A DNA stretch of 64,000 nt. Origin: Choanephora cucurbitarum. Its lineage: Eukaryota; Mucoromycota; Mucoromycetes; Mucorales; Choanephoraceae. Shown here piece by piece: positions 1 to 11,698 of this stretch. The position numbers and the translations under genes are program-made. Position 1 is the first letter of the stretch. Each line of letters opens with the position of its first letter. The stretch is taken from contig JAIWNI010000026.1 in assembly GCA_025331435.1 (NCBI GenBank), positions 62,001-126,000 on the forward strand, in the 5' to 3' direction. Under the pieces are notes generated by a model. That model saw nothing but the letters and a program-made list of their open reading frames with translations, had not been told where the DNA came from and ran no database searches.

Positions 1-2301
1 GAAAGATACAGTAATCCCAAGTTTGCTTTATTTGCAGAGGTGAGATGAATCGTCTCAGTAGGGTACGCATTTGATTGATCTATTTCCCTGGCTTTTTGTA
101 GCAAACAGAAAGAGACGTTTCATCTCGTAAACTAGAATTGAATGGTTACCTGACTAAACCAACTACACGTCTAGGAAGATATACACTATTGCTAGATAAG
201 ATACATTCTCGTACATCCAACAATCATCCCGACAAAGAAAACATACCTGCTATCATTGAGATGATCAAGCAATTATTACAGCGTGTCAACAATGCAGCAG
301 GAGCAGCCAAAAATCGATTTGATTTGGAGCAAATCCAACGTCACTTGTCTTTCAAGAACAAGAAAGATGTGGTTCAATTGAGGTTATTGAGTTCTGGAAG
401 AACAATCATCAAGCAAGGCGTGTTAAGAAAGACCTTCAATTTGGATTCAACACGATACCAAGCCATCTTGTTTGATCATTATTTTGTTGTTTTCAAGGTC
501 AAGGTAGTGAATACTGTTGAACATTATCAGGTTCAGAGAAAGGTAAGAGGATATGTGTATATTTGCATCTTGCTGTTATTCATACATCTTTCAAAAAAAA
601 AAGCCAATTCCTATCGAATTCTTAGGCGTTCATGTACCTGCTCTGCATGATCCTAATGTTAATTTGCAGAGAAAATTATCAGCCAATGCATTGTTGTCTA
701 CACTTGATCGTGCTTCTTCTCCTGTTTCTCCAAGTAGCATTGGTGTAGCAAATGTTATTCATTCGCTTAATGTTCAATCTACTGATCTGAATATGCGAGT
801 AGGATTGCCTATTGCTTTCTTCCATCAAGGCAGAGCATCCGAAGACATATTTACTTTGTACGCTCCCAATGAGCCCAACTTGAAATCATGGGTTCAAGCT
901 GTTCAAAAGCAGCGTAGTGCAAAGCTAAAGAGACAACCTGCCTTTGATGTTATTAATAGTGTTAAGCGTTACGAATTCTTTGCTGATATTAAAGTACATC
1001 ACATGGTGATATTTGGTAAGACAGAGCCTTTACGAAAAAAAAGAAGCGGCCGGCCCTAACTTTATTCTCCTGTTCTGTACATCATAAGATCAAGGCAAGA
1101 GTTATTTATTAGCAACAGATGTCGGTCTTTATGTAGGCCCCAACAATTCTGTTTCTAGTGGAGTACCAAGGAAGATTTTGTTACTAGAAAAAGTAACTCA
1201 AGTCCATGTACTGGAAGACTATCAGCTCTTGCTGGTCCTGGCTAATGGCATTCTATGGCAATATCCGTTAGATATCACCATCAATGGTCAACCCGAGGGG
1301 ATCAAAAGCATACAATGTTTTGGTCGAAAGATCAGAGCCAATGTACCTTTCTTTCATGTGGGTGAATGCTTAGATCAGACACTAATTTGCGTTCCAAAGT
1401 CATCTTCCGTTAACGGTACTGAAATTGAACTGTTTGAGCCTACCATGCCCAAGACAGAGCTTAAGAAGAAATCGTTACTTGGACGGCTTTCAATGAGGCC
1501 AACATCTTCACTTTCACTAACAAATACTCAGGTGACTCAGCTGAAACCAATCTATAGTCCTTGTGATGTATGGGCCATTGACAACACAAGATCCATGCTT
1601 TTATTGACAACGCCCCTGGGCATTGTTGCTGTGGACATGAAGACAAAGAAAGCAGACAGTAAGTCGAATAGCCTTTGAAGATCAAACTCGTTCTGTACTA
1701 ATTCCTCAAAAAAGGCTTGCTAGATCCTTCAGACAAACATTTGGAATTTATCACAAAAAATGAAAAAATAGATGAGCAGATGAAACTTAATCCAATTATC
1801 AAGAGAATTGCAGTATTCCCTGTACCTAATGGCAATTATCTCATTTGTTATGATAGTAAGTAGAAGCATTATCGAAGAGGATTCTTACTGACTTCCTTTT
1901 TCTCTAAAAACTAGAATTCGCATTCTATATTGACAAGAAAGGAAGAAGAGCAGAGCGGAAGTTTAAGATTGTTTGGGAAGGTACGCCGACCGCATTTGCC
2001 TATCATCATCCTTATGTGATTGCTTTTGAACAACAATTTATTGAAATACGTAATGCGATTGATGTAAGTCAACTTTAAGCTATTCTTTTTTTGTTTTTTA
2101 GAAAAAAAAAAGACTAACGCTTTACGGCGACCGCACGTTTTATAGGGACATTTAGAACAAGTGATACAAGAGAAAAACGTTGAGTGTTTACAAAATGGTC
2201 ATAAATCAAAAGATTCATCCATACTAGGTACCATGCTAGACAAGACAGATTCTATATACCAACAAATTTTTGAATTGAAGCCTACCATGCTTACCAAATA
2301 A
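1..2301 (+). CDS. ROM2: Rho1 guanine-nucleotide exchange factor, DH-PH-CNH (5' partial)
   Basis: C-terminal part of a Rom1/Rom2-type RhoGEF, which loads Rho1 with GTP at the plasma membrane in cell-wall integrity signalling. Exons by splice signals and phase: <1-39, 102-542, 604-1015, 1089-1658, 1715-1855, 1915-2063, 2146-2301, introns 56-82 nt. The first residues are the end of the DH (RhoGEF) domain: NPKFALFAEQTE followed by the diagnostic LNGYLTKPTTRLGRYTLLL. A PH domain follows (around FDHYFVVFKVKVVN), then a CNH (citron homology) domain starting about position 950 with a DQGKSYLLATDVGLYVG stretch that is created only by splicing 1015 to 1089. The domain order DH-PH-CNH is that of fungal Rom2 and is not shared with other RhoGEFs I know. 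The N-terminal half (usually with a DEP domain) lies outside the window. Family call is firm; orthology to Rom1 versus Rom2 cannot be decided. Confidence 0.88.
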
Positions 2302-3067
2302 AACCTAATTGCCTTTCTTTTTTTTTTCAAATTGACCGTTAATATGACAAACAATGAAGTCAACCTAATACTAAATAGAGTACAAAAGACCTCATTTGGT
2401 CTAAACCAAAGCTACTTGTTGAGGCATTTGATCTCCCCAAGTCAATCGTGCGCAGCTGTTACTTTGAACCTTTGTTGGTAGGTATGATAGTCGTCTTTTC
2501 TCAAGAGAACTTGGCGTGTTGGATCTGGTGATGTTTCAACATCAGTTTATGAAGACATCAATTCAATTGTTTCGCTTTCCCCAGCCGAAATTTCTACTTT
2601 TAGAGACCACTAATATTCTTACAGACTTTGGTGTTATGATAAATGGGGTTATGCTCTATCAGTGTACAAGAAAAAAAAACAAAAGGGCTTTGGTATATCG
2701 TTCTCTCTGAGGTTATCCATTTTAACTTTAGAGTTCATTCTCTTAAAGAAAATAGCCAGTTAAGACTTTTTGCTTGAACTTCCTTTCCGTACAAAAATAG
2801 TTGTATCTGTTATTGGTGATCAAGTTAATCAAAGGACAACTTATCAATAGCTCTTTGAGTACGTTGAACAGAAGCATCGAAAAGGAACACATAGTGGCAC
2901 ATATAAACGCTTTTTTTTATAAGCCCTTTGAAAAAAATAAGGAGATGGGCTTTGCACACATAGAGTCTGTAGCATTCCTTTTTATCTTTTTCTTTTTTTT
3001 TTCTTTCGTTGTTCCTCATTGCTGTTGCCTTTCTACTAACAAGCCCTTACTCGTCTCTTCATCAACC
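2302..3067. other. Intergenic / upstream region, no supported gene
   Basis: AT-rich stretch between the RhoGEF stop and the golgin start. A 64-codon open frame at 2516-2710 (+) has no recognisable domain and no good start context. Around 2400-2500 there is some protein-like reading (KLVEAFDLPKS) that could be a relic, but it is too short to call. T-rich tracts at 2980-3010 precede the next start codon. Confidence 0.4.
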
Positions 3068-4042
3068 ATGGTTACCACTAATAAACTTTCTAACAATAAA
3101 AAAGTACTTCAGGCTCAAGTGACACGCTTGACCAATGAGATTGAAGAACTTCATCTCGAAAAAGAAGAGTCTAAGAAAAACGTCCTTCACTTTATGCAGG
3201 AGGCTGATTTGGCGCGTCAAGAAGCAAAAAGAGCATTGGAAGCACTTGATAAATCCACCGTACTATCCAGTGTATGGACAAGGATTTCAAGTTTAGACGA
3301 CACTTGCTTGACACAACTTTTGACACTTTTGGATCACCATGCTGTAGATGAATGGGCTCAATTGAGGTCCGACCATGTTTCACTTCAGTCAACTTTGGAT
3401 CAAACACGCGATGAAGTTCATGCTACGCGTGTAGCGCTGGAAGAGGAAACCAAACGTGCCAATTTGATGAAGAAACGGTGGCAAAACGCTGAGTATCAGC
3501 TAGAAAAAGCCGAGCACATTATTAACTCTAATAAGATGACGCAAGAAAAAGAGATCAGACAGGAATACCAATCAAAACTCGATCAATCAGAACAAAGTCA
3601 ACTGCATTGGAAAAATCAATGTGAGAAACTTTTGAATCAGAACGTAATGGACTTAACTCTATTTTTTGATTCTTATGTCGTTCTAAACAAACAAGGTTAC
3701 ATTTTAGGCGTTATATGAAGAACAAACAAAAGCGTCAAAAGCAAAAGAAATTCATTTAATGTTAGTCAACAAGACACTAAAGCAGGAAATACGCAAGCTT
3801 AACCGAGAGGAACGAGAACTAGTGAATTTGGAATACCTTCGTAATGTCATTCTTAAGTTTCTAGAACGAAAAAGTACAAGAGTAGGAAAAAAATTCCCAC
3901 TTTGAAATGACCGAGGATACTAAGCTAATCCAAATTCTTATTTTAGGCGCAACTGGTGCCCATTTTATCAACGTTACTTCAATGTTCTCAGGAAGATCAA
4001 ACACGGTTATTTCAATTGACTCAAAATACTATCACGTCATAA
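3068..4042 (+). CDS. GRIP-domain golgin-like coiled-coil protein
   Basis: Predicted 281-residue protein, exons 3068-3643, 3708-3881, 3947-4042. The ATG at 3068 sits in ACCATGG after a T-rich leader; the longer in-frame extension back to 2801 is low-complexity and hydrophobic and is best read as leader. Residues 1-230 are almost wholly heptad-type coiled coil rich in Glu, Gln, Lys. The last about 50 residues form a GRIP domain: NLEYLRNVILKFLE, then after splicing LVPILSTLLQCS. GRIP domains bind ARL1-GTP on trans-Golgi membranes, so the protein is probably a short trans-Golgi tether (yeast Imh1 is the family reference, but is much longer). The GRIP Tyr in NLEYLRN, needed for ARL1 binding in known golgins, is present. 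Without the 3881/3947 splice the domain would be truncated, so this join is well supported. Confidence 0.8.
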
Positions 4043-4076
4043 TTATGTTGTATATTTTAGAGAGAATAAAAAAACA

Positions 4077-4084
4077 TATAAAAA
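4077..4084 (+). promoter_or_regulatory. TATA box of the CsbD-like gene
   Basis: TATAAAAA followed by GAGCTC, 74 bp before the ATG at 4158, the expected place for a core promoter with a short leader. It lies only 35 bp after the golgin stop codon, so the promoter is squeezed into the 115-bp intergenic gap. Confidence 0.6.
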
Positions 4085-4157
4085 GAGCTCGTCGTTTTGC
4101 GCCATAAGTCATCATATTCTCTCTTAATTATCTCAATTAAAGAAACAATAATCTAAA

Positions 4158-4595
4158 ATGCAAGGAAAAATGGATCAAGCTGCTGGTAAAATGAAGAAGG
4201 CCATGGGTAACATGATGGGCAATGAAAGAATGCAAGCTGAAGGTGCTGCTCAAGACACCAAGGGCAAGGCTGAAAGCATGGGCCGCAACACTGGAATGGG
4301 CCATGACAACACTATGGGTACTGGTATGGGCCATGACAACACTATGGGTACTGGTATGGGCCATGATCACACCATGGGCACTGGTATGGGCCGTGACACC
4401 ACCATGGGCACTGGCATGGGTATGGGTCACAACACTGGTATGGGCCATGACACTGGTATGAAGATGGAAGGTATGAAGAACCGTGCTGAAGGTGCCGTTC
4501 AAAGCAACATGAACAGTGCCACCGGTAACACCACTGGTCAAATGGAAGGTGAAGCTCAAAGGGCCAAGGGCCACGCTCAAACAAGATTCAGTTAA
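4158..4595 (+). CDS. CsbD-like stress protein with Met-Gly-rich tandem repeats
   Basis: Intronless, 145 residues. The N-terminus (KMDQAAGKMKKAMGNMMGNERMQ... then AQDTKGKAE) has the pattern of CsbD-family proteins, small hydrophilic stress-induced proteins first known from the sigma-B regulon of Bacillus and widespread in fungi. A second, shorter CsbD-like half is at the C-terminus (RAEGAVQSNMNSATGNTTGQMEG...RAKGHAQ). Between them lie four exact-length 10-residue repeats of the type MGHDNTMGTG and a degenerate tail. The protein is Met-, Gly-, His- and Asp-rich with no hydrophobic core, so it is probably disordered and soluble. Biochemical role is unknown in the family. Convergent with SLA2, 86 bp between stop codons. 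The long antisense open frame here is a by-product of the repeat composition. Confidence 0.72.
   Translation: MQGKMDQAAGKMKKAMGNMMGNERMQAEGAAQDTKGKAESMGRNTGMGHDNTMGTGMGHDNTMGTGMGHDHTMGTGMGRDTTMGTGMGMGHNTGMGHDTGMKMEGMKNRAEGAVQSNMNSATGNTTGQMEGEAQRAKGHAQTRFS
4296..4415 (+). repeat. In-frame minisatellite, four 30-bp units
   Basis: Four consecutive 30-bp units each coding ATG-GGC-CAT/CGT-GAC/GAT then four to six further codons of the MGHDNTMGTG pattern. Units 1 and 2 are nearly identical; unit 4 has Arg for His. Being a multiple of three, unit gain or loss keeps the reading frame. Confidence 0.9.
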
Positions 4596-4681
4596 ATCAA
4601 TCGATGAAAGAGAAAAAAATAATTCTTTTTTTGTAAAAAAAAAACTACTTGACAAATAAATGTGTAAATATGTAAATTAGT

Positions 4682-7600
4682 TTATTCTGTTTCTTCAGTA
4701 TGATATCCACTTCGTCTATAAAAGAGAGAGAGAGATGAGTAAAGTGATAGAGTCAATTTGAACGGACAGCTTACCTCATTTCTGCAAGAATACGACGAGC
4801 ATTCGTCAATTCAGCATCCAACTTGAGAATCTTGACTTGTTGTTCCATTTCCCTACGTTTAAATTCATGCACAGATAGTTTGTTGAAATCGATATCCAAA
4901 TGATCAGACTTGTTTTGCTCAGCAACCAGTCCTTTGACTTGCTTCACTAATTCAGCAGCAGCGTCCTTGACAGCCTTGGCAGCCAATTCAAGGCGCTCTT
5001 GTGTACGTGACATGAAGGAAGATTTCACACGAGAGGCAGAGACCAATTGAACGGTGGCAGCAGAAACTTCATTTGAGGCAACAATCAATTGCTCTAAAGA
5101 GTGTGTTTTGCTGATCACACCATCGGCTGCTTCCACAAGTAAGTTGGTAGCCACAGCCACTGACTTGGCAGCAGAAATCAGACCTTCTGTCCAACGGTTG
5201 TGTTTCTTGTAAAAGGCAGCTTTGGAAGAAGAACCACGACCTTGAGCAACAATCTCCTGTTGAGAGAGAGTGGCACATTTGATCAGGTTGGCAATGGCAT
5301 TCGTCAAGGCCAAGACGGAGTTCAAGATGAGTTGATGCACTTGAATGTCAGTCGCAGAGAAGTTGGGGTTAGCAGGACGACGCATCAAGTCTTGGATCTT
5401 GAGTGTGGCATCTTCAATAGCACGAGCAGCCTTGGTCATTTCTTGTTCAACAAGGTCACCCACATCGCCTTCAGACATCTTATTGACGTCATTGGCACCT
5501 GTCAATATGAGATCTTCTGTCTTTTGTGAGAGTCTGGTCAAGGCTTCTTGAACACGCATATCACCCTGAATGACCACCTCGGGACGTTGTGCACGGGGTA
5601 ACATTTTGAGGTAACTGGACATGACACTGCTAAAGTATTGAATACAAGCTTCACCTGAAGCTTTGCCGAGCTTGACCAGTTCTTCACCATCTTCATCGCG
5701 CATGACGTATTGGGTGATACCCTTAGCATGTTGAAGGACGTCCAAAATAGTATCTGAGAATTCGATAGCGCGTGTAATTGTGCTGGTGTGGTCGCCTGCG
5801 TTACTGCCGTCCAAGAATTTACTGAAGGCAGACATGAATTCAACAGAGAAGATACTGGCTCTTTCGATCATGGACAAGGCTAGTTCGGGAGTTGAGTTTT
5901 CGTTGCCGTGCGATGTGGTCTGTTCGATATCGTAAATGCCATCGTTCATTTTCTGAATACAGGTAGTTAAGATACAATCCAGAATTTGGTTCAACTTGTC
6001 TGTCTGTTCAGCCTGCAATCTTTCCAATTCATCTTGAAGATCTTGCTGTCTATCATTCTATTCAAGGGTCAATGTCAACTTTCTTTAGATTCGGTCTAAA
6101 CCTTACCTGTTGCAATTCAGCCAATTGAGAGAGACACTCATCCATGCCTGCTTGAAGCACAGCAATCTCCTCATCTTTTTCTTGGCGAATATGATCTGCT
6201 TCACCTTGTTGATCCTCAATCTGCTTCAAGAATTCATCAATCAAAGCTTGCTTTTCCATCAAACTGGCTTCTAATTCTTGCTTTTCTCGGTTGAACTTAG
6301 CCAAGAGAGCACTGACTTCATCTCCCTTGGATCGACCCATGTTCTGCATCTGGTTGCGAGCATCATCCAGCTCACGACGCAAACGGTCCATGTCTTCGCG
6401 TTGATTGCCTTGAAGACGAGCCAATTCGTTACGTGCTCTATCGCGCTCACGAATCAAATCGGCCAATTCAATGTTCTTGGCACGCATATCAGCCTGCATA
6501 CGCTCAAGCTTTTCAGTCGCCTCTTGAGCAGAATTGGCCTTGACTTGAAGTGCCTTGTACTTGTTGAGCAAATCAATATGCTCCTTTCTCAACTGACTGT
6601 AAAGTTTAGCTAAAGCCTCATACTTGTTCTTCCACATCTGAATTTCAGCTATATACAGAAAATGAAGAACATCAGAATCCAACTGCCAACTTGAAGAAGA
6701 AGCAACACTTACATTGAAGAGAACGAATCAATTCATCCTTGGATTGATCTCTTAGTTGAGCATTGGCATTGACAGAGGCCAATTCTTGTTCAAGTGCCTT
6801 GACTCTTCTGTCATATTGTTCCAACATCATTTGGTTACGTTCCAGTTGATTGCGGGCATTCAAGATTTGCATTTCGAGATCATTGATACGACCCACTTGT
6901 TGATGTTGCATCTGTTGTCTAAGAAGTTCTTCCTGTCTTTGACGTTCCAATTCAGCCATTCTGCGCTGTTGTTCCTCGTAGTCTCTTTGTTGCTGCATTT
7001 GCATCTGTCGCATACGCTCCTGTTCATCAGCACGTTGTTGAGCCAATTTGCGTTGTTGTTCTTCATACTCCCTTTGTTGTTGTGCTTGCTTTTCGGACCA
7101 AAAGTCAATGACGGGCTCAGGTGAAGCTTGAGGTGGAGGAGGAGCCTCGATACGGGCTACCTCAGGACGCTTGGGTAATTGAGGTGTGTTGGCATCGATC
7201 AAGGAAGGTGGATCAGGCGAGAGTTTGGGCACGTTAATCAAACTAGTCAGATATTTGAGGTTGGAACATTCATAATAGAACTTCAAGAGTGCATAATGTT
7301 GCGTATTGAACTTTTGTCGAAGTGGAGCGAGTGCATCAGAAGCTTCGGTGCCTATTGAGAAGCATGTTAGCTCGTCCCTTTATGATCTAGTTGATACTAT
7401 TGCTTACGTTGATGCATGGCTCTTAACATGCTGATGATAAACTTGTAAATACCGTAACTCTCTTCTACAAGAGGTACAAGAGAAGCAATACGGCATTCGT
7501 TGTTGGAATGATGGCGGAAACTGGCAAAAACCGTCTTTTGGAATCGGTCAATATGATCCTGCAAAGTCATCAAATCGTTGATGGTTTCAAAACTATTCAA

Positions 7601-8229
7601 CCACTATCAATCTCGATGACTCTTATCACTGTATAACCTTTTTTTTAAGAGCCTACCCTTCATTTGGATCATCAATGTTCTTGAGACTGATGTATTCTTC
7701 ATAGTCAAAAGTACCGTTGAATTCAGGGTGCGAACGATGATATTGAAGCTTATGTAATAAGAAGTCAACATAAGCACGGATGAGAGTACCATAACCACGC
7801 ATGCCATCACCATTGACACTACGAGCACATGTCTCGAGCCAACCTGTTTCTCGAAGAGCATCTTTAATGACCTAAAAGTAAATGATATAAGATAGTGTAA
7901 CCCTTTTTTCTGTACATATGCGTCATTACATTAGGATGACCATCTTTCACGACTTTATGAACCAAAATAAGTGCCTTAAAGGCCTGAATCTCATCAGACA
8001 GAAGAGGTTGAACTTTAAGGATATTCCAGATAATAGCAGATGTTCTATGGTCCCAGGTATACACAATACATTCTAATCTTCACTTAACAAAAAAAAAAGC
8101 TCATGCCACACAGTATATCAACCTACTTCTAACGTGCTTCTGTTTGGGTGCTGTTTCGTCAACACTACAAGCTTTCTTGATACTCTGAGCGAGTTCAGTT
8201 TCTGCTTTTTCAGCAGACAAATAAGACAT
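4682..8229 (-). CDS. SLA2: Sla2/End4/HIP1R endocytic adaptor (ANTH, coiled coil, THATCH)
   Basis: Links clathrin-coated sites and PtdIns(4,5)P2 to cortical actin during endocytosis. Exons (minus): 8229-8127, 8072-7930, 7871-7657, 7592-7408, 7351-6713, 6648-6107, 6045-4775, 4715-4682; predicted 1043 residues (yeast Sla2 is 968). The N-terminus is an ANTH domain, with the family motif KHVRKCIVYTWDHRTS restored across intron 1 and DPNEGFETINDL across intron 3. Residues about 290-350 are Pro-rich, 350-620 are Gln/Arg-rich coiled coil, and the C-terminal about 250 residues are an I/LWEQ (THATCH) actin-binding module. An in-frame TAA at 4771 lies inside a consensus donor (AG|GTAAGC); splicing a 59-nt intron to 4715 adds a short basic/aromatic tail (RRSGYHTEETE) as HIP1R proteins have. 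If the intron is retained, the protein ends at 4771 (1033 residues). Confidence 0.9.
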
Positions 8230-9167
8230 TATTTAAAGAAAGTAAAGTAAATAGACGTGTAAGAAAAAGAAAAAAGAAAAATCGATATGTAGCATTCATT
8301 TGATCCAATTCAGATTCAGCTTCAACACTTTCATGTCTCTTTGCTTTGTTACTTTTTCTCAAGAATGGCTTCTTATGCATTCTGTTGAATATCAAAGCTA
8401 ACGAAAGTACATGCTTATGGTAGAAAAAGAAAGAGGCCAAAGTATACTATCTAGCTGAGCAGGCAAAAATGTTCAGACTCATAAAGGGGAAATATGCATA
8501 ATAACTCTTTGATTCACTGCAAATAGACATAAAGTAGTTCATTGAAATACAATCGTTATCCTACTACGCTAGTTCTCAAACTCTGTGTAGATTGGAAAAT
8601 GATGTCAAGAAAAGAAGAGAGTAAAGTTGGTTCTAAATACAACACAATAGAAAAAGTGGTGATGAAATGCACATGTTACACACAAATGCCTTGCTATAGT
8701 AAGCCCTTACTGAAAGAATTGCCTTTAAAAGAATCAGTCATTTTTTTTAAAAAGAGGAGGAGGGAAGATTTCTAGACCCTCTCTCCTCTATTTGTCTCTT
8801 GGAACATGCTTTTTTTTTTCTACAAGAGCATGATGACTACTGTGTCACCAGTCTACTCTATAGAAGATAACGTGCTAAGCTTGAATTCACAAGCAAATCT
8901 TTCGGCCGAATTTTCGGGATTCAGTTTACTTTAACAACAAGGCACCTAACCTATTCTTATGTTTCTCAAAGTCAAGCCTATTGTTTTAATGTCGCCCAAG
9001 AGAATTCAATGTCGCTTGAGTTCTACCTAAGGATACCATTGATCAGATGGGCTTTATTCCTTTTATTTCGGCGCAGATAATAAAATTTATAAAAAAAAAA
9101 GTTTATTATTTTTCGAACAAGTCTAAATCCCCTTTTTTTTTCCTTTTTCCTTTCTCTTTAAACTACA
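8230..9167. other. Divergent intergenic region between SLA2 and the acetyltransferase
   Basis: About 940 bp shared upstream region of two divergent genes. Open frames at 8210-8440 (-) and 8542-8775 (+) have no recognisable domain. The stretch near 8900 (TTTCGGCCGAATTTTCGGG) contains two CGG triplets like a zinc-cluster factor site, but this is only a pattern. No RNA gene recognised. Confidence 0.4.
9088..9094 (+). promoter_or_regulatory. TATA box of the GNAT gene
   Basis: TATAAAA, 80 bp before the ATG at 9168, followed by a strongly pyrimidine-rich leader (runs of C and T from 9128 to 9160). Confidence 0.45.
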
Positions 9168-9833
9168 ATGGGAAATCCACTTGAATTATATCATATACGT
9201 GCAGCTACAGAATCGGATATTCCTCAAATTCTCGAGATTTACAATGAACGTATCTTGAATTCCACCTGTCTATTCATGTATGACCCTGTCCCTATCGAGA
9301 ATCGCCTAGCATGGTTTCGAGAATTGAAAGCAAAGGGCTATCCTGTAATTGTCGCTGCTGAAAAAGAGACCAACAAAGCCATTGCCTATGCCTGTTTCGG
9401 TTCATTTCGACCTCATACAGCCTTTATCTTGTAAGTTTACTTATTGAGTTTGATTGCGTTTTTCCTTTATACCCTAACATGCTATAGAACCACTGAAATT
9501 TCATTGTATATTCATCAGGAACATCAACGTAAAGGATTAGGCTCCCTCTTGCTGACAGAAATGATGCGTATTGGTAAAGAATTAAAATTCCGCAACTTGA
9601 TCGCTGGTATCACCGCTGAGAATGAAGGCTCTGTGCTTTTGTTTGCCAAGTTTGGATTTAAGCAAGTAGGTCAAATCCATGATTCTGGATATAAGTTTGG
9701 TCGGTTTTTGGATATTGTATTTCTAGAGTACTTGATTGATACTGAAGTGGACAAGCATCAGACGATACCTGCTTTTAGACCTTTTCCTTTTGATTCATAT
9801 GTCTTTGGACAGACCGCTTTAGATTCAGTCTGA
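9168..9833 (+). CDS. GNAT-family N-acetyltransferase, phosphinothricin-acetyltransferase-like
   Basis: 202 residues, exons 9168-9430 and 9488-9833. It begins with the family pattern IRAATESDIPQILEIYNERI and has the acetyl-CoA-binding motif A as HQEHQRKGLGSLLLTEMM (Q/R-x-x-G-x-G/A signature R-K-G-L-G), then GFKQVGQIHDSGYKFGRFLD, a tail typical of the Pat/Bar/YncA group. These enzymes acetylate phosphinothricin, methionine sulfoximine or other amines; the true substrate here is unknown. The splice completes the strand TTEISLYIH, which the unspliced frame would break. Cytosolic: no signal peptide or membrane segment is seen. Pat-like genes are common in fungi and bacteria; nothing in the codon use or introns points to recent transfer. 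Confidence 0.85.
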
Positions 9834-10131
9834 GAAAAATGATAATAAAAAGGATCCAATCAGAAATCGTCATGTCAGATCAACTTAAATTGTCCTTTAA
9901 GGCTTATTGCAGACTAAGCTAGATGAGAATAAAAAGAAGAAGAAGGAGTCTAATGGGCACCTAACGCTACATGATAAAGAGTAGCTCTGGATAGATAAAG
10001 AGTAAGAGTAAGAGAGGATTCTGCTTGTTATTGTTTAGGTGACTTTGAAGCTCAGGCAACTTAAACGTGTTTATTTTCTTTACTTTTTTTTCCTTCTCTT
10101 TATTTCTTTTTCTTATAATCTATCTATCCTC

Positions 10132-11698
10132 ATGTCAGAATCCAAAGCTGTCATTCTAGTTGGTGGTCCCTCTAGAGGTACTCGCTTCAGACCACTTTCA
10201 CTCAATTGTCCCAAGCCCCTTTTTCCTGTTGCAGGTCGTCCTGTCATCTCTCATCACTTGGATGCTTTATCTAAAGTGAATGGTCTAAAGGAAGTCTTGA
10301 TTATTGGTCTCTTTGAAGACAAGGTCTTTGCTCCTTACATTGATAATGCTGCTGTTGAATTCCCTCATTTGAAGATTCGGTAAGCCATCAATAAGAAAGC
10401 ATGGATACAGAATGCACTGACGCGTTTCTAGCTATCTTCATGAATACCAAGCATTAGGTACAGCAGGTGGTATCTATCATTTCAGAGATGAAATCTTGCG
10501 TGGCCACACAAAGCAATTCTTTGTGATGCATATCGATATTGCTTGTTCATTCCCTTTGAATGATATGATCGAGGCTCATAAAGGTCATCGCAACATCTGT
10601 ACCATGTTGGGTACCAAGGTAAATTCCAGACTCCGTCCTTATGCAATCGACTGACACACAATAACAGGTACCTCAAAGTGAAGCCACCAAGTATGGTTGT
10701 TTAGTAGCCGATCCTGAGACAAACCAAGTACTTCACTATGTTGAAAAGCCTGACACCTTTATTTCTGACTTGATTTCATGTGGTGTCTTTTTGTTTGATG
10801 TGGCTGTCTTTGCTGAAATGAAGAAGGCTTTGGATAAGAAGGAAAATCAAGAGCAAGGTGAATTCTTTAGTTCGCGTGATGAGTTGCGTTTAGAACAAGA
10901 TATCTTGAGACCCTTGACTGAGAACAATAACCTTTATGTTCATGTCACAAAGCATTTCTGGAGACAGATCAAGACAGCTGGGTAAGATCATTAAAAAAGA
11001 AAAAAGATTGGGAGGAAAATTGACTGTATTCTAGATCTGCTGTTTCTGCTAATGCACTCTATCTTGAGGCTGAGGCACGCGAGGGATCAGATCGCCTTGC
11101 AAAGACTGTACCTGGTGGACCTGAAATCATTGGTGCAGTCTATATCCATCCCTCTGCCATTGTTGATCCTACTGCCAAAGTAAATTAAGAGAGACAAGAA
11201 GATGGAGCTGTATTAACATCTTATTGTACTAGATTGGTCCTAATGTCTCCATTGGTCCCCGTGTGAATATTATGGGTGGTGTTCGTGTAAAGGATTCAAT
11301 TTTGCTTGACAGTGTTCATATTGGTGTAAGTGTGTGTGTGTGTGTGTGTGTAAATAGAGAAAGAGATAATCATTGAAGCATACTTTATCTATCAGAAAGC
11401 CAGTTGTGTACTTCATTCGATCATTGGCTGGAATACTCGTATTGGTTCTTGGGCTCGTGTAGAAGGATGTCCAGTTCATGAAGAAGAAGATAATTCTATG
11501 ATGAAGAATGGCGTCAAGAGTCAAAGTATTACTATTCTCGGTAAGTCTGCTATGAGATCTTGAAAATAAGCTTGATTTCTTAACCTTGTTCTTTTAGGCA
11601 AAGATGTTTCTGTGATGGATGAGACTATCATTCGCAACTGTATTGTGTTGCCTCACAAGGAATTAAAGGCTTGTTTCCACAATGAAATTCTAATGTAG
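10132..11698 (+). CDS. GMPPA: GDP-mannose pyrophosphorylase A-type protein (GMPPA)
   Basis: 410 residues, seven exons: 10132-10379, 10432-10618, 10668-10981, 11035-11179, 11233-11325, 11396-11540, 11598-11698. The N-terminal nucleotidyltransferase domain starts with VILVGGPSRGTRFRPLSLN and CPKPLFPVAGRP; the C-terminus is a left-handed beta-helix of hexapeptide repeats (IGPNVSIGPRVNIMGGVRV). The GGP-S-RGTR form and the length distinguish it from the catalytic GMPPB/Psa1 subunit, whose loop is GGYGTRLRPLT. In animals GMPPA is a regulatory subunit that senses GDP-mannose and restrains GMPPB; in fungi the role is inferred from homology. GDP-mannose feeds protein glycosylation and cell-wall mannan/fucose polymers. 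Intron 5 carries a TG microsatellite right after its donor. Confidence 0.88.
11331..11350 (+). repeat. TG dinucleotide microsatellite in GMPPA intron 5
   Basis: About ten TG units directly following the GTAAG donor of the intron 11326-11395. It makes several alternative GT donors close to the true one. Confidence 0.9.

Noticed and set aside
1016..1088. GCGGCCGGCC inside a RhoGEF intron, looking like a cloning linker
   Set aside because: It lies in a normal 73-nt intron with proper ends; an isolated GC-rich 10-mer is not evidence of vector sequence.
2801..3067. In-frame N-terminal extension of the golgin
   Set aside because: Low-complexity hydrophobic reading of a T-rich leader; the ATG at 3068 has a better context and starts the coiled coil.
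4137..4655. 172-codon minus-strand frame over the CsbD-like gene (His/Ser/Ala/Thr repeats)
   Set aside because: It is the antisense of the tandem repeats; the plus frame has a TATA box, a good start and CsbD-like ends.
5200..5551. Plus-strand frames of 68-109 codons inside SLA2
   Set aside because: Shadows of the THATCH-coding exon on the other strand.
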